From Capsicum annuum (taxonomy: Eukaryota > Streptophyta > Magnoliopsida > Solanales > Solanaceae): DNA of 64,000 nucleotides. Shown here in pieces: positions 47,561 to 59,520 of the stretch. The notes beneath the pieces are model-generated. The model was not told the DNA's origin. It ran no database searches and saw only the letters and a program-made list of their open reading frames with translations. The number at the start of each line of letters is the position of its first letter. Position 1 is the stretch's first letter. Where the stretch lies: NCBI RefSeq assembly GCF_002878395.1, contig NC_061121.1:11326894-11390893 (forward strand), written 5' to 3'. Made by a program: the position numbers and the translations under genes.

Positions 47561-49560
47561 GGATAAAGAGCAAAACTGATCAAATAAACAGGTCACACCA
47601 TTTGTTGCCTTGATGGGCTAGGAGAAATTTGATTCATCCTTTTACTCATAAGAAAGGATCCAAACTTGTCTGGGTTCCTAAAGTTAACCCCTAATTTATT
47701 TTGCATGTGAGAGTGAAAGGAGGCAACCAAAATTAGTACAGGGATAGATCTTGCTCAAGGCATAAGACTGGAAGCAAATAAAGTTCCTTCCACTCACCAT
47801 ATTTAAAAGGGGAATGGATCTTTTGGAGATGGTAAAAAGAGCACCATTACTAGAGTTGAAAAGATTGGGAGAACTAAAACAAAAGCCTTTTTAAAGATGG
47901 TAAGATTTGGGGTGCTCGTGTAAGAGGAAAGTAAGGGAGATCCTCTTTTAAAAAAAAGAATGATAGTGAAACCGATGAGCATGCACAGGAACATGTTGTA
48001 CCACCTGGTCCAACTATTGTATAGACTGAGGGTATATTGACAGAGGGAAAAACAAATCAAGAAATTGATTCATCAATAACACCAATACAAGCTGCTGGTA
48101 ATTTTGTTCGTAGTTCATAGGAATTGGTGTTGTCAAAAGAATCTTGAGTTATCTCATGGGAATCAATGACTTGAGACCATGGTATCTAAAGGAAATCTGT
48201 TTCACCTTTGTCGGCTATAAAGATGTTGACTATGTGGGTTACTTAATTAACTGGAGAAGCAACAAAGGCACTAAGTAGAAAGCATTTTGAAAGGAATATG
48301 TTAGACTTGGGGATGATTAAAATTGCATGAACTCCCCTCAATGATTGACTAGAATAATCATTTTCTTTTTAATCTTAGTAGCTAAAATGTTATTCGATTC
48401 AGTCTTGTACATTTAGTTGTGTATCCCAATTCCAGATTTTTTACTCTTTTAACCTAATTTTGTATTAGATTATGCAGAGAAGTAGGTACAAGATAGCAAT
48501 TGTGACCACAAAGTTCTTCTTATTAGGTATGCTCTACACTGACATAAACATAGGTTGTCTAAGTTAAAATAGTTGAGCACACCTGTTCAATTCCTCACAC
48601 TCCATCCTCCCCCTGTCTTATAAAGTTGACGAATTGGTTCACCAAACTTTTTTTTATTCTCTCCAAATGGTTGTGCACAAATGTGTTTAATCCTACACCA
48701 GAAATATCTTCTTCTCTCTCAACCAAAATATCAATTTTTGTACCATGGATTTTCCAAGCTTGATCATCAATCATATGCAACATTTGTTTCTGACGGATAA
48801 AAAAGGGGGGGATATACTCTCCCTTTTGGGTTCTAATTGGCTCAGATATTTGAGAACTTCTCAATCCTATTTCAGGTTTGAATTTTCTAAGGAGGTTTCT
48901 AAGGAGGGCTAACATTCATTTTTAAAAAAAAATACTTTAGCTGAGAAAAGTTCTGAACTAGAAGTTACACAAGACATTCATGAAGTGGAATAAGAGGTGC
49001 TTCAAGACTAGGATCATGACTTTGATGCTTGACCTTGATCGAGATAGTGCTGAAAATTTTTTAGTCATTTGTCAATTGATACAGTTTATATCACCTATTC
49101 TACCTTCCTCATTAGCTTCCCACTCTTTATATCCTTAGCCACGCCCTACTCTTTTACCATGTTTCTCTTTATTAACGCTCAATTGTTTGTCTTTGTTAAG
49201 TACTAGCTTAGGTTTAATGTAGAACGTGCTCTGGCATTTTAATGGAATGGTTATCTTTGTTTAATTGACTCATATTCTTTCTCTCTTTAATACATTACTA
49301 TGTTGGCTAAAGTCTTTTTCTGACTTTTTTGGTAATAGCCCCAGTGGCCATGAATAGCATAACTAATAACTTTGGATAGTATATTAATGAATTGAAATGA
49401 TTTTTCGATGATCCCAAAAGGGGGAAGATAAGAGGGTGGCAATGTTTATAACTCATTTTCTAACCTGTTTCATTCTAGTGTATTATACTTTAGTACCTAC
49501 AGGTGAAGATGCTTGAATGTACAAAGACAAGAGGTTTGTCATTATCAAAAAGGGAAAATT
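47561..49560 (+). other. Degenerate remainder of SIRE-like element
   Basis: Near 47640-47690 the text reads HPFTHKKGSKLVWVPK and near 47810-47890 GNGSFGDGKKSTITRVEKIG, which resemble the gag-protease junction of copia elements. Integrase and reverse transcriptase are absent. A 106-codon minus frame at 48595-48915 is open but unrecognised. The polypurine tract AAAAAGGGAAAATT ends at 49560. Confidence 0.5.
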
Positions 49561-50483
49561 TATTGGATACGATGTAATTTTAATGATTGACAAATTGAAA
49601 AAGTTATATGAAACATGTCAGTCGAGCTAGTTCATAGACACATTATCTCATGTTGCTGAAACTTGTAGCAAAATCATCGATGATTAATGACAAGCATGCA
49701 AAAATCAAGGAAGGACCAGATAGGTGATTAATTTAGATAAACTCAAGGAAATACACATGTGTTAATTTAAAAGGTTGGAGTTTGACTACAACACTAAGGA
49801 TACAAGAGTTGGGATTGAAGAAAGAGTCTCACTTGAAGTAGAACTCTATGCAATGAGAGTTCTTATCGAAGGGAGAGTTTGAAGTAAAGAATGACTTTTT
49901 AAAAAGATGTGTTTAAATAGAAAATGTATCATTCAGAGTAATTTACACACTTACAAATCTGAAAAGAGCGATCGACAGATTGACTTCACGAAGTGCTACT
50001 CAATCAGTGAAGAAACACAATTGAAGAACCTGGTCCTTGTATAGAATCTAGCTAAGAGTTTTGGCGTTGATTATTAGGAGTTGTTCATTATGTTGGACTA
50101 CCGATGTAATATTAGTTTCAGTGTGTTGTAAACTGAACTAGGAGCTAGTCTTTGAGTTGGAGAAAACTTAGAGACTTTGGGAACACATACCTTGGGTGGT
50201 GCGTGTGTAGTTAGGAATTATAGTTTATAATTCCTAGGCTACAAGAGTTTTGTAATCAATTATTGTTGAGGCTCAGAATTATTTAGTGAAGTTGGGGTTA
50301 AATCCTGTAGAGGTGCAGGTCGTGATTTTTTACACCTTTTTGAGTCGGGTGTTTTCCATGTAAAAATCATTGTGTTCTTTATTTCCCATTTTACTACTTC
50401 CTTGGAACATGTCAGGCAACCCGTTTCATCCATAGGCAACTCTTACGTTAAAGTCACTGATCAGTAGGGCACGCACTCTAACA
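49561..50483 (+). repeat. 3' LTR of SIRE-like element
   Basis: 923 bp, TATTGGATACGATG to GCACTCTAACA, matching the 5' LTR along its whole length with scattered substitutions. Confidence 0.9.
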
Positions 50484-51636
50484 ATCTTGTTGGTAGATCT
50501 TTTTTTTTCTCTCTAAATAGTAAACTAAAAATATCAAGATAAAAACAATATAAATTCTCTAAATGGTGAACTAAAAATATCAAGATAAAAATAATATAAA
50601 TTAACTATCTCTCTGCTAAGAAAGTTAACAACTTGGATTAATGAAAAATTCAAAATTATTGTAAAACTAATAAGTGTGGATGTCTATTATTTTAGAAATT
50701 ACTCTCACTACTTATCTCCACTACTCCCCTCCATTATGAAGATAACCTCCACCATTCATGACCATTATTCTTATAACCTTACACACCCATAACCTTCTCC
50801 ACTATGTTAATGGTTGATGTCATGTTTATGACAATCTTTTGCATATCTCTATATTATACTATAAATAGAGGCATAACGGTTCATATTGTATACATTTGAT
50901 ATTTGGAAGAATGAAAAATTCTCATCTCTTGTCTCCTTATTTTTTTTGTTTACTTTTCTTTCATATTGCTAATCTTTTAGATTCATTCTAATAAAAAGTA
51001 ATTAACTAAAAAGCTATATATATATATATATATATATAGTAAGTTTCTTTCTTTCATACAAAAATGAAATAAAATTGGTACCTTAAAATATATTTTTGTT
51101 GTAAATTAATTTATTACTATTGTGAATGTACATAATTCTTAGGGGTAATTTCCCTCGTTAATTTGATAATTAACTCTCACACCTCTATTATCTAACACCT
51201 CAATTACCTTTCCTTAATATTCTCCATTTTTTCAATGATTAATTCCAACATTAGATGTTGCTCGATGTATCCATATAAATGATTAATTCCAATATTAGAT
51301 GTTGCTCGATGTATCCATTTTATCCATTTTTACTGTAAATTAAGTCATTACTATCCATACTAACTTACTAAAGACTCGATCAACTAAAATACTACCAGGG
51401 ACTGAGAAAAAAACAATAACCAACAAAAGTGGTAACCACTACTACACCACCAACAGTCTTGCTGAGCCATGATGACCATAAACACCAAAAATGCATTCTT
51501 TTATTTTCTCAAACAACAAGGCTATCACGATTTTATAATAATAATGTGACAACAAACTGCTCAATTTTAAATGTAAAATGATAACCATTAGTTACTGATT
51601 GTAATATTGGCAAAGCAGAACACTCGATTAAATATA
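50484..51636. other. Host region 3' of SOT2
   Basis: No gene. It continues the block interrupted at 45146. A tandem repeat of about 55 bp (CTCTAAATRGTRAACTAAAA) lies at 50512-50600. A (TA)n run is at 51018-51038. A GATTAATTCCAAYATTAGAT phrase is repeated at about 51237 and 51279. The stretch 51100-51290 matches 62610-62790, so SOT2 and SOT3 share a duplicated 3' flank. Confidence 0.5.
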
Positions 51637-52638
51637 CTAATTACTAAAACCAGAACCTTGAAACTTTTTTTCAATAAGATGATTGAGTTTCTCACTCATC
51701 TCTATAGTGAAGTAATTTTTCCAATCTCCAACTTTCCCTTTATGAAAGAAAGATTTATTTGCCTCTCCAGTTGAAATTTTTCCATTTATATATTCACCTC
51801 CAAATCGCTCAAATTCTCAACACTACACATTCTTAACATTTCATCCACCACTCCACAGTTTTCTTCCTCTATGGAAAATGGACATTCCAAGAGTTCAGCT
51901 AAGTGTTTAAATTGAATTTTGGGTTGTCTTTTAATTTCTTCATACATCAAGAAAAACACTTTGTTTGACTTTTCTATGCTTTTTTTCTAATAATCAAACA
52001 CGTGATTCCAAAACGGACCATAAGGGCTCACCCCCTTACAAAAAAAAAAATTAAACATGTCTTCAATGGATCTGGTATCGGTGTGATCAAGTCTTAAATC
52101 GTTTACAAAATGCCACAGAGAAATAAAATGTCCTTAGGATTCCTACATAAGTAAACAAGTTTGGTTCTTGAATCTTGAACAGATTTTGGCAATGAAGCAA
52201 AGGGCAAATGAGTTGACAAGAGTCTAGGTGTGTTGATGGATGAAAAGTTAGGGACTTGTCCATCAACATAGTGTGTCAGCTCCAAGTATGGAACAAGATC
52301 ATGAGGGTTATTGACAAGTAAAGGGTGATTTTGTTCAAAAATAGAATGTTTCACTCGGTTTACAAGGACAAATAAAAGTGTTTTTAACCAAGTGGTTCAT
52401 AATTTTGAAGTTGTAGCAAGGATGATATCACTATCTTCAACTTGAAATTGTCGTTGGCATGCAATCACACCTTGTAGTAGTCTTGGTGGTAACCAAAAAC
52501 CTTGGTAATTGTAGGTATTTGATATAAGCCACCCTCTTTCTTTTGGTAGAGTAAAGAGCAATTTCTTACATTCATCACTAATTTCATCCTCTCTTAAATA
52601 CTTAGGGGAATTTGTGCAGAAGTTTGAGATGTTGACGT
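51637..52638 (-). pseudogene. SOT2: cytosolic sulfotransferase pseudogene
   Basis: Colinear with SOT1 over the whole gene but dead in several ways. The start codon is ACG at 52636-52638 where SOT1 has ATG. A frameshift lies in the first 16 codons. The PAPS loop reads TSKL, stop, TTW instead of NPKSGTTW. One base is missing just after NPKD (about 52133), a TAG replaces Trp near 51985, and another stop and frame change lie near 51790. Preserved parts include STHLPFASLPKSVQ and KGVSPYGPFWNHV, where the Cys before KGVSP is present, and GKVGDWKNYFTIEMSEK. The amount of decay suggests loss of function before that of SOT1. Confidence 0.9.
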
Positions 52639-52721
52639 TATTTTAAAGTGGATATATATTGTTTTGAACTACTATATACATGGAAACATACATGACTAAC
52701 TGTTCCATTGGTGTGTAATAT

Positions 52722-52998
52722 TGATAGGAGTAGTTAGTTAGTTAGTCAATAGCTGAGTCAGTTGTAGAGGTTGTTGAAGGTTATTAGAGGTTGCTATACA
52801 ATGATAGTTAGTTACAATGAGTTGTCAATGAGCTGGATACATGATTCACTTCTTAGCTCATTCTTATATCATCTTAAATCAAGTCTATAAATAGACTAAT
52901 AACTGTAATCTTCAGAAGAGAATAATGAAAATTCAGTTTCTGACTATCTTCTTCTTCTCCTTGATTGCAAGTTATCAAGCTGAAATTCTTCCATTTCA
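52722..52998 (+). repeat. 5' LTR of truncated copia element
   Basis: It ends CCATTTCA before the primer site. It contains a TATA-like GTCTATAAATAGAC at about 52884-52897, suitable as the LTR promoter, followed by the expected leader. Confidence 0.65.
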
Positions 52999-53000
52999 CA

Positions 53001-53012
53001 TGGTATCAGAGT
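53001..53012 (+). other. Primer-binding site of truncated copia element
   Basis: TGGTATCAGAGT, complementary to initiator methionine tRNA, two bases after the LTR. Confidence 0.85.
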
Positions 53013-53163
53013 CCCAAGTTCAACACTAAGTGTGTTTTCGATCATATTTCACCAAGTTTTCTACGCAACTTGAGATCTCTGTCTCAGTGCATTTGCGATC
53101 TCTATTTTTTGGCTTCTTCTTCTTCGGGATTTGGATCTACCTTACAATTACATCCTATCAATC

Positions 53164-54852
53164 ATGGCACCTAAAATAGATCAAAATGATCCATTTTTCA
53201 TTGGTGCTTCTAATATTTCTAGTGTCATAATTGTTCTAATTAAGTTAACTTGTTCAGAAAACTGTAGTTTATGGAGTCAATCAATGCGTATTGTGCTCTT
53301 AGGTAAGAGAAAATTTGGACTTGTCACTGGAACCTACAGCAAGGAGTCATATAGAGAAACATGCAATACAATTGTGCTTTCCTGGATCATAAACACTATG
53401 AGTGAAAGTCTGTTATCTAAAATTATTTATGCCATAAATGCTTGTGCAGTTTGAAAAGATTTGAAGGAAAGATATGATAAGGTGAATTGTATGCGTATAT
53501 ACTAATTGCATCATGAAATTAACATGCACTCTCAAGGTATAGATTCAATCTCATCTTATTTTTCCAAACTGAAGAGTTTATGGAGCGAGTATGACGTACT
53601 AGTTCCAAATCCTAGTTGTAATTTCCCTCAGTCTCGAGAGTACTCAGATCTTATGTGTCAACTTAGACTCTTACAGTTTTTAAGTGGCCTAAATGAGTCC
53701 TGTGATCAAGCTGGAAGACAGATAATGCTCAAAGGAGTGAATCCTACTCTTAATCAAGCTTATGCCATGCTTATAGGGGATGAAATCCAACATTCAGCTT
53801 GTATGATAACTATGAATGATAGATCAGAACCACTTGCTATGCAAGTGAATCGAAATTATGGTTTTGGACAAAACAACACTAACTATAAAGGCAGAAAATA
53901 TGATTACTGCCATCTCTTAGGTCATATCAAAGAAACTTGTTACAAGTTGGTAGGGTATCCGAATGACTGAAAGAACAAGAAGAAACAAGGATACAACTCT
54001 AACTTCAGGTCACAGAACACTGGCAGTAACAATGGAGGTAACAATTTTGTCAACATTGGTAACAAATTTTCTCAAGCTCCAACTATGGTAACTGGTCAGA
54101 TTGATACTACTAGTTCTAGTCATGAAGGGACTCATGCACCACTGGCCAAGCCTCAAACATTCATTGAGGAGGAGTACACTCAGATTATGACCATGTTGAG
54201 CAAAGATACTAAAGATATGAAACAAGTCAATATGACAGGTATTACTACTTATTTCTTGTCCAAAGCCTGTCCTGACAGTTGGATTGTAGACTCAGGTGAT
54301 ACACATCATGTGTCTGCATATAAACACTTATTCAAAAGTAGTACCAGATTAGACAAAAATCATTTAGACAAGTTGCACCTCCCAACAGGTGATGAAGTGA
54401 CAATCTCACACACTGGAGAAGCCTACATTTTTGCAGATGATGTGATCAAAGATGTCCTACTTGTTCCAGACTTTAAACTTAATTTGTTTTCTGTTGCTAT
54501 GATAACCAAAGAACTTTCATGCTTTGTGTCCTTTTATCCTGATTTTTGTATCTTTCAGGTTCTCTTCAATGGCAAGGTGAAGGGGATTGGTAGACAAAAG
54601 GGTGGACTGTATGTTCTTAAAGGTAGATGGACAGGAAATACTAATCAGTCAGGATCAAAAACCCGCAAATTCATTGCAGAAATCTCAACTTTCAGTTGCA
54701 GTTTATGGCATCAAAGACTTGGACACCCTGCTTCTCAGGTTCTCAAATGTTTAGACATTCTGAAGAATCCTAGTGATGTAAATATGTTGAATAAATGTAC
54801 TGTGTGTCTTTTTAAACAACTGTTTCACCTTTTCTTGAAGATCATGAGTTAA
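53164..54852 (+). pseudogene. gag-pol: Copia gag-protease-preintegrase pseudogene
   Basis: ATG at 53164 (MAPKIDQNDPFFIGASNISS). Gag follows to about 53830 with one TGA near 53452 and a TAA near 53502. A zinc knuckle at about 53910-53945 (YDYCHLLGHIKETCYKL) has Tyr for the first Cys. A TGA follows near 53967. The protease has its active-site region at about 54280-54305 (SWIVDSGDTHHV), where the usual motif is DSGA. The pre-integrase domain ends with LWHQRLGHPASQVLKCL and CTVC, the first part of the integrase HHCC zinc site. Beyond about 54816 the frame runs into unrelated sequence. With only a few lesions it is younger than C1 but cannot move by itself. Confidence 0.85.
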
Positions 54853-55204
54853 AAAAAATATATATTACATAAGCGTCTAGATCACTCTAGATCCCCTCGA
54901 AACTCTTTTAAACTATCCATCTAAGTCCTAAATCACCATCCAGACCTATGTAAAACTCCGATTACGAGTTCGTTTATATCAAATGCCGACATTAGTCAAC
55001 TCTTATTTTAATTCTTTTCACCAAACCTCTATTTTTATTTTTATTTTTGATTTCTTATTATATAGGCATTCGAGTGTGATGAGACCCAGCCACCCATCCG
55101 CGCAAGTCAAAATTCACATTTAAACATATGAGAAGTTTCATTTAGGGAAAGAAAAGTTCTTTTACTAGCGGTCAAATGGATGGTTACAAGGTCGTCATCT
55201 GTTT
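54853..55204. other. Intergenic sequence
   Basis: No gene recognised. It separates the broken end of the copia element from the sulfotransferase fragment. AT-rich with a short T-rich tract near 55028-55060. Confidence 0.4.
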
Positions 55205-55423
55205 TGGATTTTTCCTTCTCAATGTTATCGAAGGAAAATTAAAGATTGGAAGAATTATTTTACCATAGAAACGAGTGATAAATTCAAACATATCATTACA
55301 CAAAAGCTACCTGGATTAAGGTTTGTAATAAACAAATGGACCTTGGGCCTAACTCAACTTCAAAAGCTAGATTATGAGGGGAGGATTCTCCAAGATCATA
55401 TAAGGAGACCAAGGACCCTTTAA
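55205..55423 (+). pseudogene. Sulfotransferase C-terminal fragment, plus strand
   Basis: The reading RRKIKDWKNYFTIETSDKFK followed by HIITQKLPGLRFVI (about 55226-55340) matches the last 40 residues of SOT1-3 around the GDWKNYFT PAPS motif, with the Gly of GDW changed. The rest of the gene is absent. The frame runs on to a stop at 55423 through unrelated sequence, so the fragment has no proper end. It is in the opposite direction to the other sulfotransferase copies, which points to an inversion or an inverted duplication. Confidence 0.75.
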
Positions 55424-55953
55424 CCCACCGATGTGGGACTCCAACAGTTTGTGTGCACATGATTTAGCATTAATTAATATGATGTATGCAAATTGATAAA
55501 TGCAATTATTTGTTAATGTTGGATTAATTGTATTTGAGAGAATGCAATAGAAACATCCTAAAGAAGCTCTATTATATAGTATTGATACTATTTTAAATAT
55601 TCATTACTCAAATTGTTGCAAATTTTGCAGTTAATACATATTTCTTTATTTTGTCACGGACAAGCCAAGCCCAATACAATAGTGTCAATGAGGTTGGACG
55701 AGGATTACTCTTAGTTTGGCTATTTCATTTGAAGATCATGAGTGATTTTCATAAATGTCTTTAAAACAATTTCTTTGTTTTCTAGAATTTAACTAGGTAG
55801 TGACTCTATTTTTTCAATAAATAATGGGATAACTACATGATTTGTCAAACATAGGCTCCTAATTATCTTATTTAGCCTAAGTTTCAATTAATTACAATTC
55901 ATAGCCTCCTCTTGCCTATTAATTAGTAATAAATACATATATAACGACATGTT
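55424..55953. repeat. Host duplicated block and repeat end
   Basis: The text around 55424-55450 (CCACCGATGTGGGACTCCAA) is a very common plant repeat end. The stretch 55540-55750 matches 5556-5800 near SOT1. No gene. Confidence 0.5.
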
Positions 55954-56326
55954 TACTATTCCCTCCGTCCCAAATTATTCGCCCCAAATTGAGATGGTAT
56001 AGCTATTTAGAAAATAATGATTGATAATATAAATTTACCATTTTGCCCATATTAATTGTGTCATGTTGTTAGTTCCGATAATGATGGAGTTATTATATGG
56101 TCGATACCAATAGACTTTTTTCATGGATAATTATAATTATAGGATTATCAAAGTTTTTGCAACATTTTTTAAGATTTGATAATTCAATGCTAGTAACGAG
56201 TAATGAATTACTAAGGGCATAATGGAAGAAAAAATTGTCTTGTCTTATTTAATGAAAAAAGACAAGTAAAATGAGAAATCAAATTATGAAATTTAGGACG
56301 GGCAATTTGAGACGGAGAGAGTAGTA
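55954..56326. mobile_element. Stowaway-like MITE
   Basis: About 370 bp with terminal inverted repeats of about 22 bp: CTATTCCCTCCGTCCCAAAT on the left and the complement of CTACTCTCTCCGTCTCAAAT on the right. It is flanked by TA on both sides. The CTCCGTC core and TA target are those of Stowaway/mariner elements. It has no coding capacity. Confidence 0.8.
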
Positions 56327-56679
56327 TTTACTAAAAATCCCAACTATTTTCAAAATTTCATAATATCCCAACTTTTAGTCTTTGATGATACATGTTACTT
56401 AACTTAGATACATCCTATAGATACATGTTTTAATTAAACTAATTAGCACGTTTTAAGAAATGTAACGGATAAAGTAGCATTAAAACAGTAATTAAGCAAA
56501 CTAATTATGATAAAAATAAAATAATATCCCACGATTTATGGTAATTAGTTTGTTATTCCACCATTCTAAATAAGAACCTTTCCATAATCTGTTTTGGAAT
56601 TTTAAAAAGTTCATGTGACTTGTTCAAAAAAAGAATACAATCATTTTTTTTATTTCTTATTTTTGTTGAGTAATTGCAA

Positions 56680-58000
56680 TGAATATTTCAGTGTTGTTAC
56701 GTCATTTCAGCATTTGGGTTAACGATATCAACTACGAGGGCTATAAGAGCGATGAAATCGTGGTTAGTAAACACATAACTTACGAAAAACTGATTTCGAC
56801 AATTGTTGTAGAACTGAAAATTGACGAAAGCAGAAAAAAATTAAGGCTCATTACATAGTTGATGGTAATGCGGCACAGTTGTTGATTCATAACGAGATAG
56901 GTATGAAGCTTTATATCGAAATTAAGAAAAGTCAGCGTGGTGTTGAGGTTGTTCAAATCTAGAAGGACAAGTGTACTCTAATTTCAGTTATGACATGGTA
57001 TACAGTTGAGCATTCCTTCAATTTCTATGCGAAAAGATCAGACCAAAAAAGGTATGTTTCATCTTTAACGTATCAGTTGTTGTTAATTGTCTCTACTTTA
57101 ATAAATTATGTATCTAACGTTACATAATTATTGTTTTACACAAATTTATTTTAAGGCCAAGATACATATTTTTGTGCACATGACACATTTTTTTTAATAT
57201 TGTATCTGAGATTTTATAGTTGTGTTTAATTATGTACCTCGCTGTGTTTTAGTTTATCTATATCACCATACGAAAGATACATAATAGTATTGTTATAGAT
57301 ACATGTTGTACACGTTTATGTAGTTTATATATCTATTTTTTTTAGTAGGTGAAGAAAAATATGCTAAAGTTTTTTTTATCATTGCAGCTATGTCTTAAGA
57401 TGTCGTTCGGAGGATTGTGTTTGAATATTTAAAGTATCATGCTGCCGGGGGACTGAACTCTTTAAAGTTAGATTTTTTTTAGGATGTCCACAAATGTTCG
57501 TTGAAGGATGCTTCAATACTTGACATCGATGAAACAATCAATAAAATTACAGTCCCATACATTATTGATGAAAACTCATCTCCATTGCTCATCCTAGTGA
57601 TATGGGCGTAAAGTCTTACATAAAAGTTAAAAAAATATGCCCGATACAATTTTATTTTTGAAAGAATGAAGAATTGTAGCAATTACAAAATAGGATTATA
57701 AAAATAAAGAATCCAAATGAAATAAAATATTTAATTTTTATTCGGATTGCTAAAAATAAAATATTTTTCTGAATATTGTGAATGAATTTTTAAGACATCA
57801 TGCCGAAAGGGTTCAAAATTATTCAAAGTAAGGATACTTCAGAACTTGAAATCGATGAAATAAGGAATAAAATTGAAGCCCCATACATTATTGATGAAAA
57901 TTAATCGTCATTGTTCATCCTAATGATATGGGTGTACAGTTTTACATAGACGTTAAAAAATTGTGCCCAATACAATTTTATTTTTTTAAAAAAATGAAGA
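56680..58000 (+). pseudogene. MULE N-terminal-type coding remnants
   Basis: Frames near 56690-57050 read IWVNDINYEGYKSDEIVVSK, HITYEKLISTIVVELKID and IGMKLYIEIKKSQRG, the pattern of the N-terminal domain of plant Mutator-type transposases. A related block appears twice further on (about 57450-57650 and 57800-58000; the second reads IVHPNDMGVQFYIDVKKLCP). No DDE catalytic domain, SWIM finger or knuckle follows. Stops and frameshifts occur throughout. Confidence 0.5.
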
Positions 58001-58359
58001 ACATGTAGCAGTTACAAATTAGGATTCTCAATAAAGAGTCCAAATAAAATAAAATTTTTTTTACTCAAATTGCTAAAATAAAATAGTATATTTGGTGAAT
58101 TTGGTCCATTATTGCTAATTTCTATTTTTGGTCAATATTAGTAGTATTTGTGGTTAATTTTGATTTTGTTTCAACATTGCTAATTTTGGATTTTGATTAA
58201 TTAAAGTATTTTTAAAAATTTAAATTTTTTTTGTTATTGCTAATTTTGATTTTTGTTTAATGTAAATATTCCTTTTGGTAAAAAATTAATTTTGTTTCAT
58301 AATTGGCTTATTTGGTAAAAATGATTTTTGGTCCAACTTGCATTATGTTTGAAAGATAC

Positions 58360-59010
58360 ATACATTTACAATAACACAATACCAGATATAAAAATGCTTA
58401 AATTATTTTTATTGTTTTGCAGAATATGTATCTTTGATATAAATAATTAAATTCAAAAAAAAAAATGCGAGATACATATAACATAGCTCTCATACACAAT
58501 ATATATCTTTAAGTTTACTAACATGTATCTTTGGTATGCTGATTTTGCTAAAAACTTAAAAACAAGAGTTACATGTAAAACTTAAGCAGATAACAAGAGA
58601 TACAATATATTGAAAAAAGTATCATGTATATCTAAATATGTATCTAAGCCTAAAATTACAAAGATCTGAAATAATAAGAGATACATAAATCCACAATAAC
58701 ACAAAATCAGATATACAAAAAGCTTAAAATGTATTTGTTATTTTACAGAATATATATTTTTGGTATAAAAAATTAAATCAAAATAAAAAATAATGTGAGA
58801 TACATACAAAACACCCTCGTACACAATATGTATTTTTAAACTTACTAACATATAACCTTGACCAAAAACACTTACTAACATATATCTTTGATATTCTTAT
58901 TTCACTAAAACTCAAAAAATAAGAGATACATATAAAAACATAAGAAAAAAACTAGAGATACAAGAAATTGAAAAAAATATCTTTAGTGTCTTAATATGTA
59001 TCTCGGTCTA
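58360..59010. repeat. Tandem duplication of about 326 bp
   Basis: 58360-58680 and 58685-59010 are imperfect copies (CAATAACACAATACCAGATA versus CAATAACACAAAATCAGATA, offset 326 bp). Both are rich in GATACAT and TATGTATCT words. They lie inside the MULE-like element. Confidence 0.7.
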
Positions 59011-59520
59011 AAATTGCCCACATCTGATTTCACCTTATTCTTGAGATCGGCATCCATAGCTATAATATCCAAAGTAGACGGATGTGTAAAAGGAACAGAT
59101 CTTCACCGTCCATTTACAGGATTTTTCGATGACCCATTATTCATAAACAACTTCAGTTCTCTTCTTCGTTGTTCAATATCATCAGAAACTGTATGAATAT
59201 GCTGAAGATAGGACTGAAGAGTATGCTATTTATCCTTCTTCTTAATCCTTATCAAGAAACTCGGATTACAAACTCCTCCAAATCTTTCAACTTTGTTTAT
59301 CCAAAAAAATTCTCACTCCAAGAAATTTATCTTGAATGACCTGATTATCATCCAATAACAATATAATATCATTAGATTTCTTATCGGAGAATAAATTAGT
59401 GTAATTTGAATCTTCGATTGGTGGCAACGAATTGACATAAAGAAAAACTCTCTTGTAAAACTGATTTTACTGTCCATATTCGTTCAGTTCGGCAACTTTA
59501 AGGTACCCATTTTTGTAACA
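58990..59520 (-). pseudogene. Unrecognised minus-strand coding remnant
   Basis: On the minus strand the text reads YKRVFLYVNSLPPIEDSNYT and NDIILLLDDNQVIQDKFLGV, then after a frame change DDIEQRRRELKLFMNNGSSK and STLDIIAMDADLKNKVKSDV. Composition is protein-like, but stops and frameshifts break it. No family is recognised. It lies in the MULE-like element opposite to the transposase remnants, where some MULEs carry a second gene or captured host exons. Confidence 0.35.

Larger units (their letters stand above)
45147..50483 (+). mobile_element. Defective SIRE-like Ty1/copia element
   Basis: LTRs at 45147-46088 and 49561-50483, a tRNA-iMet-type primer site TGGTATCAGAG at 46091, and target duplication ATCTT (45142-45146 and 50484-50488). 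The uninterrupted homologous sequence at 44570-44600 and 5830-5870 shows the empty site. Inside are a decayed gag, a small protease remnant and no integrase or reverse transcriptase. The purine-rich CCAAAAGGGGGAAGA (about 49416-49430) and the gag type suggest the SIRE lineage. The 3' LTR starts TATTGG instead of TGTTGG. Confidence 0.85.
52722..54830 (+). mobile_element. 3'-truncated Ty1/copia element (Retrofit/Ale-like)
   Basis: It has a 5' LTR, a primer site and gag to pre-integrase coding, then stops abruptly at about 54820. Reverse transcriptase, RNase H and the 3' LTR are missing. The short LTR (about 277 bp) and the gag type suggest the Retrofit/Ale lineage, which is an inference. The LTR start at 52722 (TGATAGGAGTAG) is chosen by its TG terminus and is uncertain by some bases. 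Confidence 0.75.

Noticed and set aside
52722..54830. Possible complete copia element
   Set aside because: Coding stops within the integrase zinc site at about 54816, and no second LTR was found downstream.
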